In this document: positions 62,909 through 64,000 of the stretch, in pieces
Numbering within the stretch: position 1 is the stretch's first letter
How the letters are laid out: each line of letters starts with the position of its first letter
Origin: Zeimonas sp003577305
GTDB taxonomy: Bacteria > Pseudomonadota > Gammaproteobacteria > Burkholderiales > Burkholderiaceae_E
Length of the DNA stretch: 64,000 nucleotides
Direction of reading: 5' to 3'
Assembly (NCBI GenBank): GCA_030263385.1
Contig: SZOX01000003.1
Coordinates: 310,001-374,000 of the forward strand
The notes under the pieces: model-generated
Database searches by the model: none
The model's input: the letters and a program-made list of their open reading frames with translations, nothing else
Told to the model about the DNA's origin: nothing
Made by a program: the position numbers and the translations under genes

Positions 62909-64000
62909 ATGGCCGATCCCCTGCTGATAGCCCGCGACGATCACGCCGAGCTGTGCCTGCTGCCGGCGATGGGCAACCGCCACGGCCTGATCACCGGCGC
63001 CACCGGCACCGGCAAGACGGTGACGCTGCAGGTGCTCTCCGAGCGCTTCTCGTTGATCGGCGTGCCGGTGTTCGCGGCCGACGTGAAGGGCGACCTCACC
63101 GGCATCTCGCAGCCCGGCGCCCTGACGCCGAAGCTGAAGGAGCGGCTCGACCGGCTCGGGTTCGCGGCGCCCGATTTCGCCGGCGCGCCGGTCACGCTGT
63201 GGGACGTCTATGGCGAGAAGGGGCATCCGCTGCGCGCGACGGTCTCCGACATGGGGCCGCTGCTGCTGTCGCGGATGCTCGGCCTGAACGAGACGCAGGA
63301 AGGCGTGCTGCACCTCGTGTTCAAGATCGCCGACGAGCGCGGACTGCTGCTGCTCGACGCGAAAGACCTTCGGGCGATGCTGCAGTTCGTCGGCGACAAC
63401 GCGCGCGAGTTCACCACCGAGTACGGCAACGTGTCGACCGCGTCGATCGGCGCGATCCAGCGCGGGCTGCTCACGCTCGACCAGCAGGGCGCCGACCGCT
63501 TCTTCGGCGAGCCGATGCTGAACATCGACGACCTGATGCAGACCGACGCGCAGGGCCGCGGCGTCGTCAACATCCTGGCGGCCGACCAGTTGCTCAACGC
63601 GCCGAAGCTCTACGCGACTTTCCTGCTGTGGCTGATGTCGGAGCTGTTCGAGAAGCTGCCCGAAGTCGGCGACCCCGACAAGCCGCGGCTGGTGTTCTTC
63701 TTCGACGAGGCGCACCTGCTGTTCAGCGACGCGCCGAAGGCGCTGCTCGACAAGGTCGAGCAGCTGGTGCGGCTGATCCGCTCGAAGGGCGTCGGCGTCT
63801 ACTTCGTCACGCAGAACCCGATCGACGTGCCCGACACGGTGCTCGGGCAGCTGGGCAACCGCGTCCAGCACGCGCTGCGCGCGTTCACCGCGCGCGACCA
63901 GAAGGCCGTGCGCGCCACCGCCGAGACGATGCGCGCCAACCCGAAGTTCGACACCGAGAAGGCGATCACCGAGCTCGGTGTCGGCGAGGCGCTGGTGTCG
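62909..64000 (+). CDS. HerA-like/DUF853 ATPase (3' end outside window)
   Basis: Starts at ATG 62909 and stays open to the last base (364 codons). 'LCLLPAMGNRHGLITGATGT' with Walker A GATGTGKT at about 30-37, 'VFAADVKGDLTGISQPG', and Walker B 'RLVFFFDEAHLLF' with 'RSKGVGVYFVTQNPIDVPD' are typical of the YjgR/DUF853 group of HerA-type NTPases. Function unproven. Divergent from yebC. Confidence 0.92.
   Translation, partial: MADPLLIARDDHAELCLLPAMGNRHGLITGATGTGKTVTLQVLSERFSLIGVPVFAADVKGDLTGISQPGALTPKLKERLDRLGFAAPDFAGAPVTLWDVYGEKGHPLRATVSDMGPLLLSRMLGLNETQEGVLHLVFKIADERGLLLLDAKDLRAMLQFVGDNAREFTTEYGNVSTASIGAIQRGLLTLDQQGADRFFGEPMLNIDDLMQTDAQGRGVVNILAADQLLNAPKLYATFLLWLMSELFEKLPEVGDPDKPRLVFFFDEAHLLFSDAPKALLDKVEQLVRLIRSKGVGVYFVTQNPIDVPDTVLGQLGNRVQHALRAFTARDQKAVRATAETMRANPKFDTEKAITELGVGEALVS

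Overview
The window is GC-rich (roughly 65-70 % by eye) and densely coded, and it reads as a chromosomal segment of a betaproteobacterium, most likely a high-GC member of the Burkholderiales. Three things suggest this: the macromolecular-synthesis cluster tsaD / rpsU-yqeY-dnaG-rpoD with plsY next to it, the housekeeping run yebC-purD-hemF-nadD-rsfS-rlmH-maf-rng, and Ala/Lys/Pro-rich extensions on RpoD and RsfS. The taxonomic call is an inference from gene order, not from a search.

Layout. 1-2.3 kb: tail of an Mrp-type Na+/H+ antiporter operon (mrpD-E-F-G). 2.4-13.1 kb: ybaK, plsY, tsaD, a membrane diguanylate cyclase, a Lon-like AAA ATPase, then rpsU-yqeY-dnaG-rpoD. 13.2-14.9 kb: two related vapBC toxin-antitoxin pairs in convergent orientation around a 45-residue membrane-type ORF. 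15.1-18.1 kb: a LysE exporter, a CAU tRNA (probably Ile2), an unrecognised 372-aa protein and an XRE-type regulator. 18.3-25.9 kb is the most striking block: DUF2249-nnrS, divergent from a complete haoA-haoB-cycA(c554)-cycB(cM552) cluster, followed by a MocR-type regulator. 25.9-30.9 kb: HlyD / double-ATPase ABC / ABC-2 permease efflux operon (yhiI-rbbA-yhhJ type). 31-32.9 kb: pirin and TerC, the latter behind a candidate manganese riboswitch. 32.9-36.0 kb and 38.5-41.0 kb hold decayed genes (YceI, NTP/NTP exchanger, PAS, CBS, alpha/beta hydrolase, fructose-bisphosphate aldolase) between intact ones: an MBL-fold enzyme, an ACP-GNAT fusion, a YbaK homologue, a DyP peroxidase, an SCP2-like protein and a zinc metallopeptidase. 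41-64 kb: tkt, prfC, rhlE, gluQ, dnaE, msbA and the yebC-to-rng run, ending in a HerA/DUF853 ATPase cut by the window edge.

How the parts fit. The hao cluster encodes the electron path of ammonia oxidisers after hydroxylamine: an octaheme hydroxylamine dehydrogenase, its membrane partner HaoB, tetraheme c554 and a NapC-type quinone reductase. Hydroxylamine oxidation yields NO, and the divergent DUF2249-nnrS pair belongs to NO-response gene sets, so the block looks like one N-oxide unit. No ammonia monooxygenase genes are visible. Finding this set in a Burkholderiales-like, high-GC background is the main reason to look again at this window.
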